Part shown: piece after piece, positions 1 to 11,519 of the stretch
Numbering within the stretch: the first letter of the stretch is position 1
Layout: each line of letters starts with the position of its first letter
NCBI GenBank assembly: GCA_028583405.1
Contig: CM053256.1
Span: forward strand, 17,874,534 to 17,938,533
DNA length: 64,000 nucleotides
DNA from: Pogonophryne albipinna
Lineage: Eukaryota > Chordata > Actinopteri > Perciformes > Artedidraconidae
Direction: 5' to 3'
The notes under the pieces: generated by a model
Database searches by the model: none
Seen by the model: the letters and a program-made list of their open reading frames with translations, nothing else
Told to the model about the DNA's origin: nothing
Position numbers and translations under genes: made by a program

Positions 1-294
1 TAAACAACTCAAAAATATTTTATTTATACAGGATACCTTTATTGAGCAAGGACCATTCATTAAAATACATTAATCTCAAAAAGAGAAGAGATGCTGTATG
101 CCATAAAAGAACATGTGTCACGTGTTTGTAAGACCTATTCATCCACCACAAACTCCTCCTTATAAAACACATAAATCAGCTGCTGGATTTCTCTTTATTT
201 ACCATTGCTACGTTTCTCAGTGTACATGTTGATATATTATTACGATAATATGTGAGTTGATTCTAATGTTTTCTGTCTTCGTTTTTAAATGCAG
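1..294. other. Intron end upstream of first visible exon
   Basis: AT-rich non-coding sequence with no repeat I recognise. It ends in a pyrimidine-rich tract and an AG at 293-294, which serves as the splice acceptor for the first visible exon of the W-motif gene. The previous exon must lie before the window and must end two bases into a codon. Confidence 0.5.
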
Positions 295-727
295 AGTTTC
301 ATCAAAGTGGAATTATCACTGGTCACTTGTTGCCACTGCAGACTTCAAGAAGTTCACCAGTGGGGCAGATGAAGAGGAAAAAAAGAAACCGAAAATCAAA
401 TTCAAAGTGGTCGCACCTCCTCCCAAACCCAAACACGAGCCTGCTCCCCCCCCGCCTCCCCCCAGGAAAACGGCTTCACCCAAACCTCTCAGGCGGAAGC
501 GTAAAGTTGAGGTGGATGTGTTCGGGCTGTGCTGGAAAGACTCCTGGATGAGCCTGAAGCCTCCAAAGTATCTGTTCCTGAAGGCCAAAGAGAGGAAAAC
601 CAAAACCCCGGGATTCACCACCATAGAGCTGATTAACAGCAGGGAGTTCAAAGCGAAGGTCTTGGAGTCAGAGCCAGAACACGCTGCTGCTCCTGAGAAC
701 GATGAATGGAGGCTCTCCTGGAAGCAG
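295..727 (+). CDS. Internal exon of unrecognised W-x-x-x-W repeat protein
   Basis: First visible coding exon of the host gene, about 144 codons. The acceptor AG is at 293-294 and the donor GT at 728-729 (CAG|GTGATG); the exon enters on the last base of a codon and leaves in phase 0. Three W-x-x-x-W motifs are visible: WNYHW (308-322), WKDSW (533-547) and WRLSW (707-721). Between them are a Lys/Glu-rich stretch, a proline run (PAPPPPPP) and a basic cluster (PLRRKRKVEV) that could act as a nuclear localisation signal. There is no signal peptide, but the N-terminus is outside the window. It belongs with the exons at 39836, 40267 and 41789 because the same motif recurs, strand agrees and splice phases match. 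I do not recognise the family; function is unknown. An ATG at 257 lies before the acceptor and is not the start. Confidence 0.75.
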
Positions 728-825
728 GTGATGAGAGCTTCACATCAATACACACACAACGCCTGGACAATGGTCAGTGTTGGTCATATTTTGGACAAAG
801 TTTGAATGTCCGACAAGCTGTTATT

Positions 826-914
826 TTATTGTCATCTGCACATTAGCTACAGTGTAGATATGGCAATGAAAAACATAGGTCACAGGCTCCTCCAACAGTG
901 CAATATATATATAT
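826..914 (+). repeat. Interspersed repeat, copy A
   Basis: About 90 bp containing GCACATTAGCTACAGTGTAG and CACAGGCTCCTCCAACAGTG, followed by an AT tract. It recurs in the same orientation at 3762-3855. Short pieces of this kind are scattered in fish genomes and may be a LINE or SINE end; the class is not settled here. Confidence 0.55.
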
Positions 915-1198
915 TAGGGGTGTAACGGTACACGTACCCGTACCGAAATTATTCGGTACGGGCCCTTCGGTTCGGTACACGTGTGTACCGAAGTGTACCG
1001 AACGAATATAACGTTAAACGTAAAAAATTGAGAACGTGAACAACTTCTTGGAAGTAATCTCAGGTGCTGCGTCGCAGCATTCAGAGTAATTTGCTCCCAT
1101 TGTGTTCAACGCGTCATAGAGCGAGCAAGTCATTTCATTGGACGAGCTGGTCAGAGGGATGCGTTCACATGTAATCAGTAATTTGAGGAACTGTCGAA

Positions 1199-1465
1199 AT
1201 GGCGAACGCAGATAAAGTTGAGCTCGAAAATCCTCCAGCATCATTGAAGTCTCCGGTTTGGGAACATTTTGGTTTCGCAGTTACGTACAAGGATGACGGA
1301 CAAAGACAGGTGGACCGAACCAAAGCTGTTTGTCGGCATTGTTCAACTAAAATTGGTTACGCGGCTGGCAATACATCAAACTTGCACACTCATTTGAAAA
1401 GGCATCACCCGAACGTGAATATCACCGGTACCAAAAGACTGAAGTGCAAACCCAACTCCCACTAG
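1199..1465 (+). pseudogene. BED zinc-finger fragment of hAT transposase
   Basis: An 88-residue ORF with a BED-type finger: CRHC followed by HTHLKRHH (C-x2-C ... H-x4-H), preceded by aromatic residues in VWEHFGF as usual for BED domains. In hAT transposases this N-terminal finger binds the element ends. The ORF stops just after the finger, so the RNase H-like catalytic core and dimerisation domain are absent. It is a truncated transposase remnant rather than a host gene. Confidence 0.75.
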
Positions 1466-1743
1466 CATTTAAGCCTCCACCACTCGCAGAGAGTTCAGAC
1501 CGAGCCAAAGCTATTACAAACGCCAAATATCCTTATGTTGCCATGTTAGCAAAGCGCTACCTGGCTGTATCTGCTACCTCTGTCCCTAGAGAGGGTGTTC
1601 TCCACAGCAGGAGACATTGTTAGTGCCAGCAGATCTGCCCTTTCGGCAAGCAATGTGGACAAGTTCATCTTTCTTTAAAACAACATGAAAATACAATGAC
1701 AAGCAAGTCCTAATGTCAAACTGGCTGCTTAGGTACTAGTACA

Positions 1744-2200
1744 GTTCAAATACAGATTATTTCAGTTCATCGAAAAGCTGCACCTTAATGTTTATTTTAT
1801 TATATTTTGTATTTATTTGAGTGAATATTCACAGTTTAATAATAATTAAAAACCCCAAACTAATAGTTTATGTTTTGTGAGTAGCTACTAGTACAGTAAA
1901 GTTCAAATACAGATTATTTCAGTTCATCGAAATGCTGCACCTTAATGTTTATTTTATTATATTTTGTATTTATTTGAGTGAATATTCATAGTTTAATAAT
2001 AATTAAAAACCCAAAACTAATAGTTTATGTTTTGTGAGTACTAGTACAGTAAAGTTCAAATACAGATTATTTCAGTTAATCGAAATGCTGCACCTTAATG
2101 TTTATTTTATTATATTTTGTATTTATTTGAGTGAATACATTATTCACAGTTTAATAATAATAAAAAAAATATATGTTATGTTTTGTGATAATTTTTTCTG
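1744..2200 (+). repeat. Three-copy tandem repeat, about 155 bp unit
   Basis: The block starting GTTCAAATACAGATTATTTC begins at 1744, 1901 and 2054 (spacing 157 and 153 bp) inside the hAT element. Copies differ by small changes such as an extra ACAT in the third. It arose after or during the internal deletion of the element. Confidence 0.85.
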
Positions 2201-2320
2201 CTGTACCGAAAACGTACCGAACCGAACCGTGACCTAAAAACCGAGGTACGTACCGAACCGAAATGTTTGTGAACCGTTACACCCCTAATATATATATATA
2301 TATATATATATGCATATATA

Positions 2321-3352
2321 CAGGGTTGGGAGGGTTACTTTGTAAATGTAATCAGTTACTGATTACTGAATACATGGCTCAGATTACTTTTAGATTACTT
2401 TTGGATTACTTTCTTTTTCCATAACAGATGGGTATGTTTTGTTGAACAGGAGACACAAAAAGCAAAAGGAAACTGAACGTGTTTTTACTGTTTTAATGGC
2501 TTATCAAGAGCACAACTGAAACATAACTTCTGAAACGATGCAACAACATAATAAACTTGTTGGGGATACAGCTTGGGATGTGAGGAGTGAGGGACACGGC
2601 TTAGAACGGGCGTGTCGCCTTCTGTCCTGCCAGTGTTGGCAGGACATGAATTAAAATGTCGAACTTGGACTTCATTTTAAGGACATTTCGGCCAGGGGTG
2701 TAGAGCTATATTTGTTTAAGCACCGGATTGGCAAAACAGGAGAGTGTGTGCACCAGTCTGCCTTGATCTATGAATTAATGTCCGTGACACTCACAGTAGC
2801 CTATCTGCTGCCCACAGCTGTTTTATAGAAGGAACACCTCCTTCACTTCATGAAATCTCTGCAGCACCAGGAGGCAGCGGGAGGGTTAACTCAGCCTCTG
2901 AGAAGAGGAGCGCGCAGTGCCTTTCACGCACCGCCTTCACTGTGTTTACCTTCAGAATCATTAGAAAGGCTAAAGAGCGGTGTGGCTGATGTGTTTTAAC
3001 CACACACACCTCTACACACACACACACAATTTAAACACAGACTTTTGTTCCTCCATGTTTCGTTGTTATTGTTTCACTGAGCGGACCCGCACATTTTTTT
3101 CAAACGCTCCCTTTTTTGGTCCATCTGCGGCGGTAATAGGTTTTGTGCGCTGTGATGATTCGGCTGTACCTTTAGTAATGAATATTAAATGTTGTGAGGA
3201 AATCTTTCCACCAATAATTCCAATAAGTAATCCAAAATGTATTCACTTCAGGTTTACAAAAGTAACTGTAATCAGAGCTGAATACAGTTACTTGATTTTT
3301 GTATTCTGATTACGTAACGCCGTTACATGTATTCTGTTACAACCCAACCCTG
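2321..3352 (+). mobile_element. Non-autonomous hAT-like element (GTTAC type)
   Basis: Ends are CAGGGTTGGGAGGGTTAC and, at the right, AACCCAACCCTG, with repeated GTTAC/GATTACT words near both ends. It is inserted in an AT tract (flanks CATATATA and GGTATATA). The interior has no convincing ORF. AT microsatellites fill 2288-2320 and about 3353-3384. Confidence 0.75.
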
Positions 3353-3387
<35 letters not shown>

Positions 3388-3761
3388 GACATAGAACAAA
3401 TAAAACAGATTTTGCTTTTTTCTCTCACCAAGGAACTTAAGATAAAAAACTTTTATGTATGCCAAAAGTTAAAACTAGAAAAATTAAATACTTTGTCTAA
3501 ATAGATTTTCTTTAAGACTGTGACTCTTAAAGGCACTTTTGTAATTTTAGTAAGACAATCCAGTTTTGTTAATATTAATGCTTTTTTGCTTTTGTTTGTG
3601 TTACTAAGATACTTTTAGATACACTTTGAAGTGTGCAACACTTTACAACTGGTAGAATATGAAGTACTTTGTAAGGAATTGGGTTTCTTTATAGGCAGTT
3701 TGTGATTTCTAGGGCTGGTTCAGTGAGACAATGCAGTTTTGATAATTTCAAGTTTCAAGGC

Positions 3762-3855
3762 TTTTATTGTAATCTGCCCATTAGCTACAGTGTAGATATG
3801 TCAATGAAAAACGTAGATCACAGGCTCCTCCAACAGTGCAACATATATATATATT
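3762..3855 (+). repeat. Interspersed repeat, copy B
   Basis: Second copy of the repeat at 826-914, same orientation, again followed by an AT tract. The two copies bracket the hAT elements at 915-3352. Confidence 0.55.
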
Positions 3856-4339
3856 GTCAAAGAATAATTCTTCCTTACTCCTAAGATATTTAACCTTTTT
3901 GTGTGTTGACGTTTACGACCAACCCTGACTCGGTTATCTCCTGTAAGGAATGTGCTAATGCAGTCATACGTTGATATTTCTCAGTTTTATGACCGGTCAA
4001 CTCTCGGTCACAGAGCCTAAAAGTCAGGCAGGTGAAGGTGATTGAGTATTTCCAGATGTTGGGGGATATCTGCAGTGTTCCCAGTGTTTACGCACCATCC
4101 CCCAATATGTGGATTAACTCTCTGTAAACTAGTTAAAAGGTGTATCGAGAGAGAGGCTGATGAGATTTGACATGGCAACCCACCAGGGCAGTCAGAATCA
4201 AAAAGAAACAAAACAAACTAAAATAAAAGTCATATAACTCTAACATGTGTTTAACACTATGTCAAAAATATCTTAAAAAAAGACAAATAATATATCGAAA
4301 ATAAAAAAAGGTAAATAGCATAGTGTACAAACGGTCATA
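3856..4339. other. Intronic DNA, nothing recognised
   Basis: No ORF, repeat family or RNA gene that I can support. Sequence composition is ordinary for the intron. Confidence 0.5.
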
Positions 4340-4347
4340 GTATAGTA

Positions 4348-4987
4348 CAGGGGTAGCCAACACGGTGCCCGCGGGCACTCAGTCGCCCGCAGGGGCAACG
4401 TGAGTCGCCAACGGGGCATGTTCTAAAAATAGCTCGCCAAGCAAATCCAAAATGTATAAAATACACAAAACAAAAAAGGAAATGTAATCAAAAGAATCTA
4501 CCCTATGCATAAAGGAAACCTAAATCATAGCGAACTCTATCTACAACTCTATATCTATCTAACCTGTCTAAAGTGTTCATTAATGTGCATTGTCCCTCAT
4601 CAAATAAACGATTAACACCCCTCCTCCCCCACCCCCACAATGAATATCGACCAATCACGTTCTTGCTTGATTTGCGGGACCAGCGTTGCAGTCGGGAAGA
4701 AAAGCTATGTGGCACCTCCCCGCTGATTTTCCTTCTGGCAGAATCTACACATCAGCCCCATTGAACAGAGTCATGCAGCCTACACAGCACATGAGGGGCA
4801 GAGCTTTACTCTGTGTGTTGCAACTATATATTTATTGCACTAGACGCACACACACGCATGGCGTAATCTCCACTGGGGACAGGGGGGACATGTCCCCCGC
4901 TCTTTTCGAAAGAAGAGTAAAAGTAGCTCACAACTTGTTTTATTTTTTGAAAGTAGCTCTCATCCTAAAAAAGGTTGGAGACCCCTG
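4348..4987 (+). mobile_element. Non-autonomous hAT (CAGGGGT ends), copy 1
   Basis: Begins CAGGGGTAGCCAACACGGTG and ends GGTTGGAGACCCCTG. An imperfect 8-bp target duplication flanks it: GTATAGTA (4340-4347) and GTATAGTG (4988-4995). The same element is present inverted at 29699-31148. Short ORFs in it repeat in both copies (for example a 47-residue stretch starting MQSGRKAMWHLP) but look non-functional. Confidence 0.85.
4563..4615 (+). mobile_element. 53-bp LINE 3' tail inserted in hAT copy
   Basis: These 53 bp, ending AAATAAACGATTAA, are present in copy 1 and absent from the matching site of copy 2 (around 30929). They resemble the LINE 3' end at about 34045-34095, which shares ATTAATGTG, TGTCCC and AAATAAACGATTAA. 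TAA precedes and ends the insert, consistent with a tiny target duplication. It is best read as an extremely 5'-truncated LINE insertion. Confidence 0.65.
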
Positions 4988-5035
4988 GTATAGTGTGTTG
5001 AAAATATAGAGAAAAAGAGGTAGAAGAATAATGTG

Positions 5036-5130
5036 TTGAAATGGTTTTGAATAAACACATCAATATTTTAAAAAGTCAAATTGTATCAAGTGCATCAGAC
5101 AACTCAAATTACTCCATTTGAACCATATTA
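5036..5130 (+). repeat. Direct repeat, left copy
   Basis: About 95 bp including GTGCATCAGACAACTCAAAT, roughly 80% similar by eye to 9660-9744. The pair brackets the transposon cluster 5281-9462. Confidence 0.5.
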
Positions 5131-5691
5131 TAAATAAGAAAAGAATGGTCATAGTATATAGCAGGGCTATTTAATAGTTTTTGAATGGGGGCAGTTTATG
5201 AAGTGATCCAAAATAAGGGGTCAAGAAAAATATGCCTTGAAATATGAGCAATCATGTTAATAGCTACAGATAAACACTACCAGTGTTGGGCAAGTTACTT
5301 CCAAAATGTAATATATTACATATTACTGTCTTTTAAAAGTAATAAGTTACATTACAATATTACTGTCTCTGAAATGTAATGAGTTACACTACTTTTGAGT
5401 TACTTTTGAGTTACTTTCACCCAAAATAACCGCAAAAGAATGGCTAGGTATTTTAAATGCTAAAATGAAGTTTAGTGCAGCTCATTATACATCCAGTGAA
5501 GGGCGATGTGGTATAGCATAACAACTGTGTAGGCCATTAAGGCTACTAACAACTTGTATTACACGGCTTAGTTGAATACTCGATTCTGATTGTAAATTCT
5601 TGACATGTGACACGTTGTTAATCCAGTACAGACCACTGTCAAGGACTAGGGATGTCCCGATCACCTTTTTTTGCTCCCGATCCAATTCCGA

Positions 5692-6081
5692 TCATATGAT
5701 TTTGACAATCTGCCGATACCGATTTTTCCCGATCCGATCTTTATGCAATGCATTAAGAGAAAATAACGTCTGGTCATCCAACGCGATGAATTCAGCTACC
5801 TTGGCTGTTATTTTTTTGTCTTTTTCACTGTTCTGGGGCAGTTTCTCTTTCCTTTTAAAAGTCTCTGAAAGTGTCGGTTGTTTCAGTGCCGTTACCTGAG
5901 TGGCCGCTGTGTACTCGTCGTGTTGTTGTTGGTGTTTGTTTATCAGGTGGCGTATTAGATTGGTCGTGTTGAACGTAGCTCTGTTCTTTCCACAACGCGG
6001 AACCTCCTTCTTGCAAACATTGCATCTGGCTGTTACACTGCCTTCGCTTTCAATTTTATAATACTTCCAAACTCCTGACAT
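5692..6081 (-). pseudogene. BED zinc-finger N-terminus of hAT transposase
   Basis: A 129-residue ORF starting MSGVWKYYKIE. The BED finger is CNVCKKEVP followed by HLINKH (C-x2-C ... H-x4-H), and the downstream KQPTLSETF segment is typical of the region after the BED domain in these transposases. Translation then runs into the subterminal repeat (ending NRYRQIVKII), so the original exon has been joined to the element end by an internal deletion. It cannot encode a working transposase. Confidence 0.75.
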
Positions 6082-6565
6082 TTTCTCTGTCCCGACTCCC
6101 GAGTCACCAGCTGAACGTAGCCTCTTGTTAGCTTACTGCTACTATTAGACACTGCGCCCACTCTGTTGCCAGATTTGAGAGAAATAAGCAACCAGGTCTA
6201 TGAAAACAAGCCCAAAAGAAGCAACACATACATGATGTTGTGTAATTTTAAACCAAAACTAAGGCCTCAGGATGCAGGGATGCAAACTCATCAGGTATGA
6301 AAAAGGTGACAAGGATCCGAGCCCCCCGACCCCCCGGAATATCGGCTTTAACATTAGGAATAACAGATGATGTTAGCAGTCAGAACAACTAAAGCAGCAG
6401 GTAATAATAACAGAAACGCCAAAGAGTCACATCTAATAGAAATATATAAAAGCATTTATTTGAAATTGTGTAGCAGTCAGTTTATAATTTTGGCAGCACT
6501 GTTGAGCATTTTGAAAATCTATTTTCATGCCTCTGTGCAAGGCTTAGTCTTTCTATCTGTATAGC

Positions 6566-7210
6566 AACTGGTGTTAAGTAACTAAGTTCATAAACTCAAG
6601 TACTGCTTGGGTACAATTTTGAGATACTTGTACTTTATTTAAGTATTTCAATGGTTTGCTACTTTGTTCTTCTTCTCCTCTACAGTTCAGAGGTAAATGG
6701 TGTACTTCTACTCCACTACATGTATTTAATACCTTTAGTTACTTTACAGATCTGGATGAATGATGTGAAATCTAATCAAGTGTTGAATCAGACTTTAGTT
6801 CCACCTGGAGTAAATCCACAAGCTACCCTGCAGTATACAAAGTCATTCAAACTAGCTGCACCTTTACCAGCTTTGAGAACACTTTCATGATCAATCATTA
6901 TAAAACATATCATATATATTATTCTTAAATGGACCAATTTGCACAATGAATACTTTAACTGTATTTTGATGATAATACTTTTATACTTTGACTTGAGGAA
7001 CATTTTGAATGCAGGACTTTTACTGTAACAGAGTATTCCTACACTACTTCTAGTACAAGACCTGAGTACTTCTAATTTTACTCAAGTACAAGATCTGAGT
7101 ACTTCTACTTTTACTCTAGTACAAGATCTGAGTACTTCTACTTTTACTCTAGTACAAAATCTGAGTACTTCTACTTTTACTCAAGTACAAGATCAATACT
7201 TATACCACCT
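6566..7210. repeat. Third-level repeat rich in AAGTACTT words
   Basis: A block opening GTTAAGTAACTAAGTTCATA, with GTACAATTTTGAGATACTTG soon after, matches a very common fish repeat type. Its right part has four tandem units of about 39 bp containing CTGAGTACTTCTACTTTTAC. It lies inside the nested hAT, giving three levels of insertion. The class (MITE or SINE) is not settled. Confidence 0.5.
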
Positions 7211-9659
7211 CAGTTTATAGCCTATGAAAAAAACTATTAGAAAACGAAGGCTAAAGCTAACGTTAGCAGATAGTGACAATGTATGCTAGTTAGCTAGCTC
7301 AACGATAATATTGCGACAGAAACACTTTTCAGTGCACATCACGCTCTGCCGCTCCGACAGGGAGCTCTGCTCTGAACACCTGAACGGCCCGTTCTAACAG
7401 CTGTTCACCAGCGGTCCAGTCTGTGCCACAGTGACTCCGGACCGCACAGTTAATATTAACGAACGCACCCGGCCGTAGGTAATGTAGCTGCTACAGCTAG
7501 ACCATCATCGCGGAGCAGCAGAGCCTTATTATACATCCATGAGCAGAGCCGACAGGCAGGAAGACTCGAGCATTCATTATAATATATAAAAAAAGAACAC
7601 CATGCGTGTCATGACGGCACATAACAGCTCGCGGCCGCAGATTACTCCGGGTCCCAGACCCCCCCCATACGCCACAATTATTTTTATTGCAGATCTACAT
7701 GAATCACACAAACGACCTATTTTGGATTCAAAACGGCGAATTTCGCCGAAAGGTGACAAGTTTGCATCCCTGAGGATGACTTTAAGACGTGAACATGGTC
7801 ATTTTTGTTTTGTAACATTAAATAAAATAATTTTAAAAAGAAATAAAACAAAATATATAAATTCCCGATCCCCGATTTTTTTCTCCCGATTCCGATCTTT
7901 TGAAAATCACGTTATTGACTCCGATCCCCGATCACGTGATCGGATCCGATCCCCGATCACGTGATCGGATCGGGACATTTCTATCAAGGACTATAATGAA
8001 GGTTGCTAAGGAGGATCCAGAAAGAGAAAGGAAAAGAGGTTAAAAGACGGAGCGCTGGACGTCAGATAAATCACCAGAAGAAGGCAGACAGGAAGTAAAC
8101 ACTAACAGGACACGGAATGGGCTCTGTAGTTTGTTTAGTATATGGCCATGTACAGGCCCGGTTCCAGAACAAAATGACTCAGGGTGCCTCTGAGATTACA
8201 GGGGGCGCAGCAGCAGTAGGTTTACATGAGCAATAGTGGCCGGCAACAGCAATGAAAAATAGCATTGATGGTCCCAATGAACAGATTATGGCATTTGTTA
8301 TGTTTTGAAACCAAGCAAGTGAGAACATTTCAAGTGAGTTAAAAGTGCAATCCTGAAATATCTCATCCAGTCCAAAGTGGACTGTGGCAAAGAAAAGCAC
8401 AAAAGCTTCAAAACAGATAAAACAAATGAGAACATATTGTAAATCAAGGCAAATAGTATTTGAACCAGCTCATGGTTTGAAATGGCAAACATTGAAAAGC
8501 AAATGTATTATTAAAACCATGAACTAAATCATCACCTAGGTCCCATCATATACTCTGGGAAGAGAATATTTACTGTGCTTGAAAACTGGTATCACATCAT
8601 GTGACTTTGTGACCTGGAGAACATTTCAGCTGCAACATTAACTTGTTGATAAGCTTGGGATATGAGATCTTTTTGTAGCCATTCGTGGTGAAGGCATCTG
8701 TGCTATTGTATGCATTATGTTTGACCCAACATTTCTACAGGCATGGCAGAATATGGCACTATTTTCACATGAATATTCTAGCCATTGTCTATTTGTATAC
8801 CACGAGCTGCAACATGACCGCCTAACCCCACTGTACAGGCGGGTACTTGTTTAGATATACCTGGGCAGGCTCTGTTTTGCCGTGGTATCCTGGCAAAGAC
8901 TGCTGCTCCGGGGGCGAGGGCGGCGAGTCAGGCGGGAGTAAGCTAGTGTCCACAACGGAGGGTAACGTGATGTCCCCATCCGACCTGTTGCTACTGTCTG
9001 CAGTAGATGCAGTGTTGCTGGCGTTTAGTGATGGTTGCTTTAACCATTTTCGTATAAATGATTATCCACAGATGTATGTCACTTCTGTGGAAGCACTTTG
9101 GAAATGATGCACGCGCAGCGGAGCAGGTCACGCGCACCTGACACAATTTGTTGTTTGTATATTTCGCTCCGTTCTCTTTTTTGAATAGAGGGTGCATAAC
9201 ATTCAACTGCCCCGAAGATCCCGACGTGAAGCCTGAAGGGTAAACACCAGGTTTACTAATCTACCCGCACAATTTGTCTCTGGTGTCGGAATGTCTCGCT
9301 ATGTTAGTACATTCTTAAAAAACAAAACACCATTTCATTTCGGGTTAAAATGTGTTGCATTGTAATGGGTAATATATTACCCACATTTCATTAGTAATGC
9401 GTTACATTACTTCGTTACGGCACAAAGTAATATATTACTGTAACGCGTTACACCCAACACTGACTACAACAACATAGGAGTGCTTATATTGTATGTTGTA
9501 AAAGCATGACGCAAAAATCAGGGAACCATATGCCCAAGACATTCCTACATTTAGATGACATGTTCAGAACTCAGTACATGTGAACCATTAACTAATTTAA
9601 CCATCAACATCACAAGTGCACACACCAGTGCAAACAAAATAAACAGGCTTGTATGCATA

Positions 9660-9744
9660 ATGGTTTTGAATAAAAACATCAGAATAAAAAAAAAAGTCAA
9701 ACTATAAAGTGCATCAGACAACTTAAATTACTCCATTTGAACTA
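9660..9744 (+). repeat. Direct repeat, right copy
   Basis: Counterpart of 5036-5130. It ends next to the truncated end of the DIRS element, suggesting that intron DNA around the insertions was duplicated. Confidence 0.5.
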
Positions 9745-11477
9745 TCAGCAAATAGTACCACGGAGCCCCGACGCTACCAGAATGACTGCCAGACGTTCTC
9801 GCCTCACTCTCCCCAGGAGAGGGAGAATGAGACGTAGCGGTAGAAAGGCGTATAGCAGCTTCCTTGGCCATGGCTCGTGTGCAAACGCATCCACCCCTAA
9901 AGGCAGGTCGTCGCTCAGATTCGAACAGATCCACTTCCGCTCTCCCGAACTGGGCCCAGATCTGCTTCACCACCTCTGGGTGAAGCGTCCATTCGCCTGG
10001 CAGGGGGCCGCCCCTCAACATGAGGTCGGCCTCCCTGTTCTCCAGTCCCGGGATATGGAGGGCTCTCAGAGATAACACCACCTCTGATGCCCACAACCAC
10101 AGCCTCTCCGCTGTGGCCAACAAGGCGGCGGAGCGGACTCCGCCCTGCCTGTTGATATAAGCCACTGTGGTGCTGTTGTCGCTCCTGACCATTACATGTC
10201 TCCCTTGAATTAGGGGCATGAAATGCTGGAGGACTAATGGCGCGTTTCCACTGCAGCGGGTAGCTCGCTTTAAGCGTGCCGAGCCGTGCGGGGCCCGTTT
10301 TTGGTTGCGTTTCCACTTGGCCTAGTTTTGGCCTGGGGCTACTTTTTCACCTTTTTTCTGGCCCGACTAAATCGTGGTTCTAGGGCCAGGAACAACCAGG
10401 CTGAGTCGGGCTGAGTATGCTAAACTAGAGAGAGAATCGCTGGCATGGGGGCTACAACTACAACAAGATGAACATATTTGACCGTGATTTAATTGTAATA
10501 CACGTTTCAAAATGATGCCGAAGTAACAACATACTGATACCGGTTAGTAAAAACCATGAATTAATGCTTTGACAAGTCTGCAGACAGACGGCAGGCCAAA
10601 AACCCTTTTAAAATGCGTGCTTTCTAAATGGAGCTTGGCTAAGCTAACGTTATATATGCTCCGACCGTCCACACTCACAACAACGGCCTATACAGACATA
10701 AATAAACCAGCGACTGTATTCGCCATGACACAGGCAGTCTGTGGTTTGTACTTGTTTAACTTTTGTCTAGTTTCTGAACAGATAAGAAGAGCTGTGAGCT
10801 CTGAGTGCTAAGAGCTAACGGCTGTGTTGTTTTTTTGGGGCTCTCATTGAAGATGACGTCACGGCTCCGCCTACACTGCGTTACTATAGTAACTACCCCA
10901 GTTCCTAAACTGTAATGGAAGCGCAGCATTAAAGTGAGCCGGGCCTAATAAAGCCTAACCAAACCGAGCGAGGCCGAGCGAGGCCTGCAGTGGAAACGCG
11001 CCATAACACTACCGCCCGTAGCTCTAGGAGGTTGCTGTGTCTTGTTTCCGTTAGAGACCAGCGCCCACCTATAGCCCTCTTCAGGCAGGTCCCTCCCCAT
11101 CCTGTTCCCGTGAACACTGTGATGTAGGAGGTTACCCGTCCCAGTGGAGACCCCCTCCGGAGGCGCCCGGGAGACCCCCAGAACCGGAGGTTGCCCTCCA
11201 CTGAGGGGGGGATGGTCACCAGCCGCCGTTTGTGCCTCTTGGGATCCAAACGCAGGCTGGAGAACCACCTCTGCAGGCGGCGCATATGCAGTAACCCCAG
11301 CGGAACCACAATGTGAGCAGCCGTCATGAGACTCAAAGTCTGCATGACAGTTGTCACTGTCGCCCCCTGTCGCAGTCTGTGAACCGCTCGGAGAAGGGAC
11401 GCACTTCTGCTCCCTGACAGGGTGGCACATAGCCTGTTGGTGAGGTATTGGGTGTGCTTTTTTTTCAATTTTTTCAA
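9745..11477 (-). pseudogene. DIRS reverse transcriptase/RNase H remnant
   Basis: Two ORF pieces separated by a MITE. The upstream piece (11477-11007) holds the C-terminal RT region (PLGLLHMRRLQRWFSSLRLD ... RRLVTIPPSV ... GWGGT). The downstream piece (10234-9745) holds the RNase H-like domain, with SDNSTTVAYINRQGG and the HIPGLENREADLMLRG segment whose Asp is usually catalytic. Removing the MITE with one TAA target copy puts the two pieces in a single frame. Both the N-terminal RT core and everything after the RNase H domain are missing, so it is inactive. Confidence 0.8.
10238..11003. mobile_element. PIF/Harbinger-like MITE inside DIRS
   Basis: Perfect inverted ends TGGCGCGTTTCCACTGCAG and CTGCAGTGGAAACGCGCCA, flanked by TAA at 10235-10237 and 11004-11006. 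A 3-bp TAA/TTA duplication is diagnostic of the PIF/Harbinger group. No transposase ORF. A partial second copy, very similar over about 400 bp, starts at 21631. Confidence 0.88.
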
Positions 11478-11519
11478 CCGCGCTCCACCATAATGCTGTT
11501 TTTATCACTACGGTAAACA

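Larger units (their letters stand above)
915..2287 (+). mobile_element. hAT element with BED finger, internally deleted
   Basis: Terminal inverted repeats TTAGGGGTGTAACGGT and ACCGTTACACCCCTAA bound the element, which sits in an AT repeat so that the flanking 8-mers are both ATATATAT. It carries a BED zinc-finger ORF (1199-1465) but no catalytic domain, and a three-copy internal tandem repeat. At 1.37 kb it is far shorter than an autonomous hAT and is almost certainly immobile without help. Confidence 0.85.
5647..7983 (-). mobile_element. Nested hAT with BED finger and perfect 8-bp TSD
   Basis: Ends TAGGGATGTCCCGATC and GATCGGGACATTTCTA. Flanked by a perfect TCAAGGAC duplication at 5639-5646 and 7984-7991, the hallmark of hAT insertion. 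GATC-rich subterminal words (CCGATCC, GATCACGTGATC) are frequent. It carries a minus-strand BED-finger ORF and a third-level repeat (about 6566-7210). The catalytic part of the transposase is missing. Confidence 0.92.
5281..9462. mobile_element. hAT-like element (CAGTGTTGGG ends) with nested hAT
   Basis: Left end CAGTGTTGGGCAAGTTACTT and right end TAACGCGTTACACCCAACAC followed by TG. Both ends carry repeated TAATATATTAC words. Another complete hAT (5647-7983) sits inside. No clean 8-bp target duplication is visible; only ACTAC is shared at the borders. The remaining interior has short ORFs (8847-9107 and others) without recognisable domains. Confidence 0.75.
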
